From: Viscum album
Lineage: Eukaryota > Streptophyta > Magnoliopsida > Santalales > Viscaceae
Direction of reading: 5' to 3'
DNA length: 64,000 nt
Assembly (NCBI GenBank): GCA_963277665.1
Contig: OY728166.1
Coordinates: 549,069,219-549,133,218 of the forward strand
Under the pieces are notes generated by a model. The model was not told the DNA's origin. It was given only the letters and a program-made list of their open reading frames with translations, and ran no database searches. The translations under genes were made by a program, and so were the position numbers. Within the stretch, counting starts at the first letter, position 1. The number at the start of each line of letters is the position of its first letter. Below are positions 62,226 through 64,000 of this stretch, in pieces.

Positions 62226-63095
62226 ATTTCGGACCTACAAATAAAACCATATCGATTCAGTATTCTATCATGAGAAATGGAAATGACCCCTGGTCAATGG
62301 GTTAGATTGGTAAACTACCCAAACAGTCTAGAAATGAACATGAGATAAGCCTTAGAATAGATCAAAGAAGAGTACAAACTACCTATTAAATGGATTAATA
62401 TTAGGATTCTAATTTTGTATGCTCTCTCTGCATCACTCATGATTTTAGTCAGTACGACTAATTTTAGCAATGATTGAATATCCGTGACTACCCAAAAATT
62501 TGTGATTTCTTCGATGAAAATTCATTATATCTCTATTTTTAGCTCTAGGAAGTCCCAAAATCACCAATTGAGGGAGAATTGGGAGTCTCTTCACCCAATG
62601 AAGATGAAGACACTCCCCTATACCCCACTCCATTATCTCTAGAGTTTCACAAAAACCCCAAATGTTTGTTGTGTCAAATAAATTCACTCCATCTTCCAAA
62701 TAAAAAGATATCAATTCCTATAATAACTCAAAAGAACTCCTCAAAAGTCTTTTTTATAGGTCATAATAGGAGGAATATGATTAATATGTGAATGTATAAG
62801 ATGATAATAACCTTTGGGATGCCCTTCCAACAATTTATTTGGGTGTATCTACCACTATAGATGAATTCTTAAAAATAATTATCTGTATAAAAGAATATCC
62901 AAGACCAACCTAGATCAGGGAATCTATGTATTTTGATGAGTAAGAGAAATATAACTAATTTTTATGGTAGCATCAATATATATTCCTCTAAAATTACGTG
63001 GGAATTCCATTCTTTAATCCCGAGGTCACCACTCAATACCGGGTTCTACTAGAGGGCCATAGGTGCTCTCAAAAAGCTGATAATAGAACACAACT
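62226..63095 (+). other. Linker between protease and RT, no clear domain
   Basis: The frame 62579-62791 reads GVSSPNEDEDTPLYPTPLSL and on, acidic and Pro-rich, as expected of a spacer. In Tat/Ogre elements the protease-RT spacer is often long, and in Ogre it can contain an intron; I see no clear splice pair here. The minus-strand frame 62445-62714 is a shadow. Confidence 0.45.
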
Positions 63096-64000
63096 AACAC
63101 TTACTGCAAAAATAATGTCTGAATTTGAAAATATTATTAGTGATAGTGTCATTCAAGACTTCCAAAATATCATTTGGTTGGACAACATATTCCCTTTAAA
63201 AACAAATAATGTGAAAATCCAATTCCATATCAATTTCAGAGATCACAACCGCCACTACCCCGAAATTTAAATTCCTAATCCTGATAAAAAAACAATGATC
63301 AATCCAAAATCTTGATATTATCCTCTCTCTTACATGGATGGTATTATTGATAGAACCAAATATGAATGGAATAATAAAAAAAAACCACAACTGTTATATC
63401 CCCAATGAAATATTTTTCTATTAGGTAATGCCTATTGGATTATAAAATAATAGTTCCATAAAACATCATTATTTGAATCAAATATTAAAAACATGACTGG
63501 GATTTTTTTTTGATTAATATGATAATGGAATGGTGGTTAAATATTTAAAATGATCATACCACCCAAAAGACCATGAAACTATCTTCAAGAAAATGCAACC
63601 TCAAAACATGAAAATGTACCCAATGAAATATTTTTTTGGTGTCGCCTCAAGGTAGTCTCTAAGATTTTTTGTTATCCATCATTGAATTAAATTTATCCCC
63701 TAATGAAAATGATATCATATTCATGTAACATTATCATAAACTCACTGAGATGGGGGGAAATCCTGGAAACAAATCCTACAATCAACTCTTTATAGATAAC
63801 CTGGTAGGATAATGTTTTCCCTACACCAGGTTGATGAAAAAAGATGTTACATATTTTTGTACTGATAATTTTAAATAAACATTCATCAATGTCATGTAAA
63901 ATATCACAATCCCTCCCAGGATAATTCCACTTGTTGAATAAAGGAGATTTATTTTTTTTCTGATAGACATAGAGCAATAACTATGTTCCTTTATCATGAA
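63096..64000 (+). pseudogene. Reverse transcriptase and connection of the Tat/Ogre-type element, 3' part cut by window
   Basis: This would copy the element RNA into DNA. The first frame gives EFENIISDSVIQ and WLDNIFPLKTNNVKIQFHIN then FRDHNRHYP (63119-63265), matching the EE--KLI-AGFI-----EWL-NIVPV-KK-GK-R-C-DFRDLNRACP block. Then come SYMDG (63330) with the catalytic Asp, FFY-stop-VMPIGL (63414-63451) and, at the polymerase motif, YDNGMVVK (63518-63541) in place of YVDDMVVK, so both Asp are changed. DHETIFKKMQ and MYPMKYFFGVAS (63569-63649) follow, then YTRLMKKDV (63821-63847) and PPRIIPLVE with RRFIFF to the window end. There are several frameshifts. Minus-strand frames here are shadows. 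Confidence 0.85.

Larger units (their letters stand above)
52040..64000 (+). mobile_element. Tat/Ogre-type Ty3/gypsy retrotransposon, runs off the right edge
   Basis: Gag (59800-60300), protease (61888-62220) and reverse transcriptase with connection (63100-64000) follow each other on the plus strand. They match the Tat/Ogre group by the VDNG protease motif with an IGMPWLHQH block and by an RT with WL-NI-P and FRD-NR-Y-P. The long stretch 52040-57848 would be the 5' LTR, as very long LTRs are common in this group, but I cannot see the second LTR. The left border at about 52040 is inferred from the loss of element X similarity and the composition change. RNase H and integrase must lie beyond the window. 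Confidence 0.7.

Noticed and set aside
62226..63095. An Ogre-type intron between protease and RT
   Set aside because: The position would fit, but I could not find a convincing pair of splice sites in the decayed sequence.

Overview
This window looks like repeat-filled DNA from a large, AT-rich plant nuclear genome. I found no host protein gene, tRNA, rRNA or CRISPR array. Everything I can identify comes from decayed LTR retrotransposons of typical plant lineages: Ty3/gypsy chromoviruses close to Tekay/Del, Ty3/gypsy of the Tat/Ogre group, and Ty1/copia-like elements with a SIRE-type gag. No gene is intact. Frames are broken by many stops and frameshifts, and several catalytic residues are lost. 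The species cannot be read from this. A giant genome that removes old repeats slowly would fit, but that is inference.

Left part (1-15099). A 5' LTR on the minus strand fills 114-2665, and its element runs off the left edge. A plus-strand Tekay-like remnant follows: the integrase C-terminus at 3553-4245 and a probable 3' LTR from 4329 to about 7600. A second minus-strand 5' LTR starts at 9603, next to a primer-binding site at 9586-9599. It holds a four-copy minisatellite of about 47 bp and a tandem duplication of about 889 bp. Its far end, before 15100, is not resolved.

Centre (15100 to about 51950). This is a nest of four retrotransposons, one inside another. Element X (LTR about 4.6 kb, internal part about 2.1 kb) is interrupted within its 5' LTR by a SIRE-like copia element (19082-46353). 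The internal region of that element is interrupted by element A/B (23838-43505; LTRs of about 4.1 kb, internal part about 2.2 kb). The 5' LTR of A/B is interrupted by a Tekay-like element on the minus strand (24450-33705; LTRs 2.66 kb). The two halves of the split A/B LTR add up to 4107 bp, against 4117 bp for the unbroken copy. X and A/B look like two members of one gag-only family: their LTRs share a TATA-box block, and both internal parts carry zinc-knuckle remnants but no pol.

Right part (about 52040-64000). A plus-strand Tat/Ogre-type element appears to cut off the 3' LTR of X. It has a long non-coding leader or LTR with about 155-bp tandem repeats, then gag (59800-60300), protease (61888-62220) and reverse transcriptase running into the RNase H connection (63100-64000). 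It continues past the right edge.

The non-autonomous elements (X, A/B, SIRE-like) could only have moved with enzymes from related full-length elements. Nothing in the window looks able to move today.
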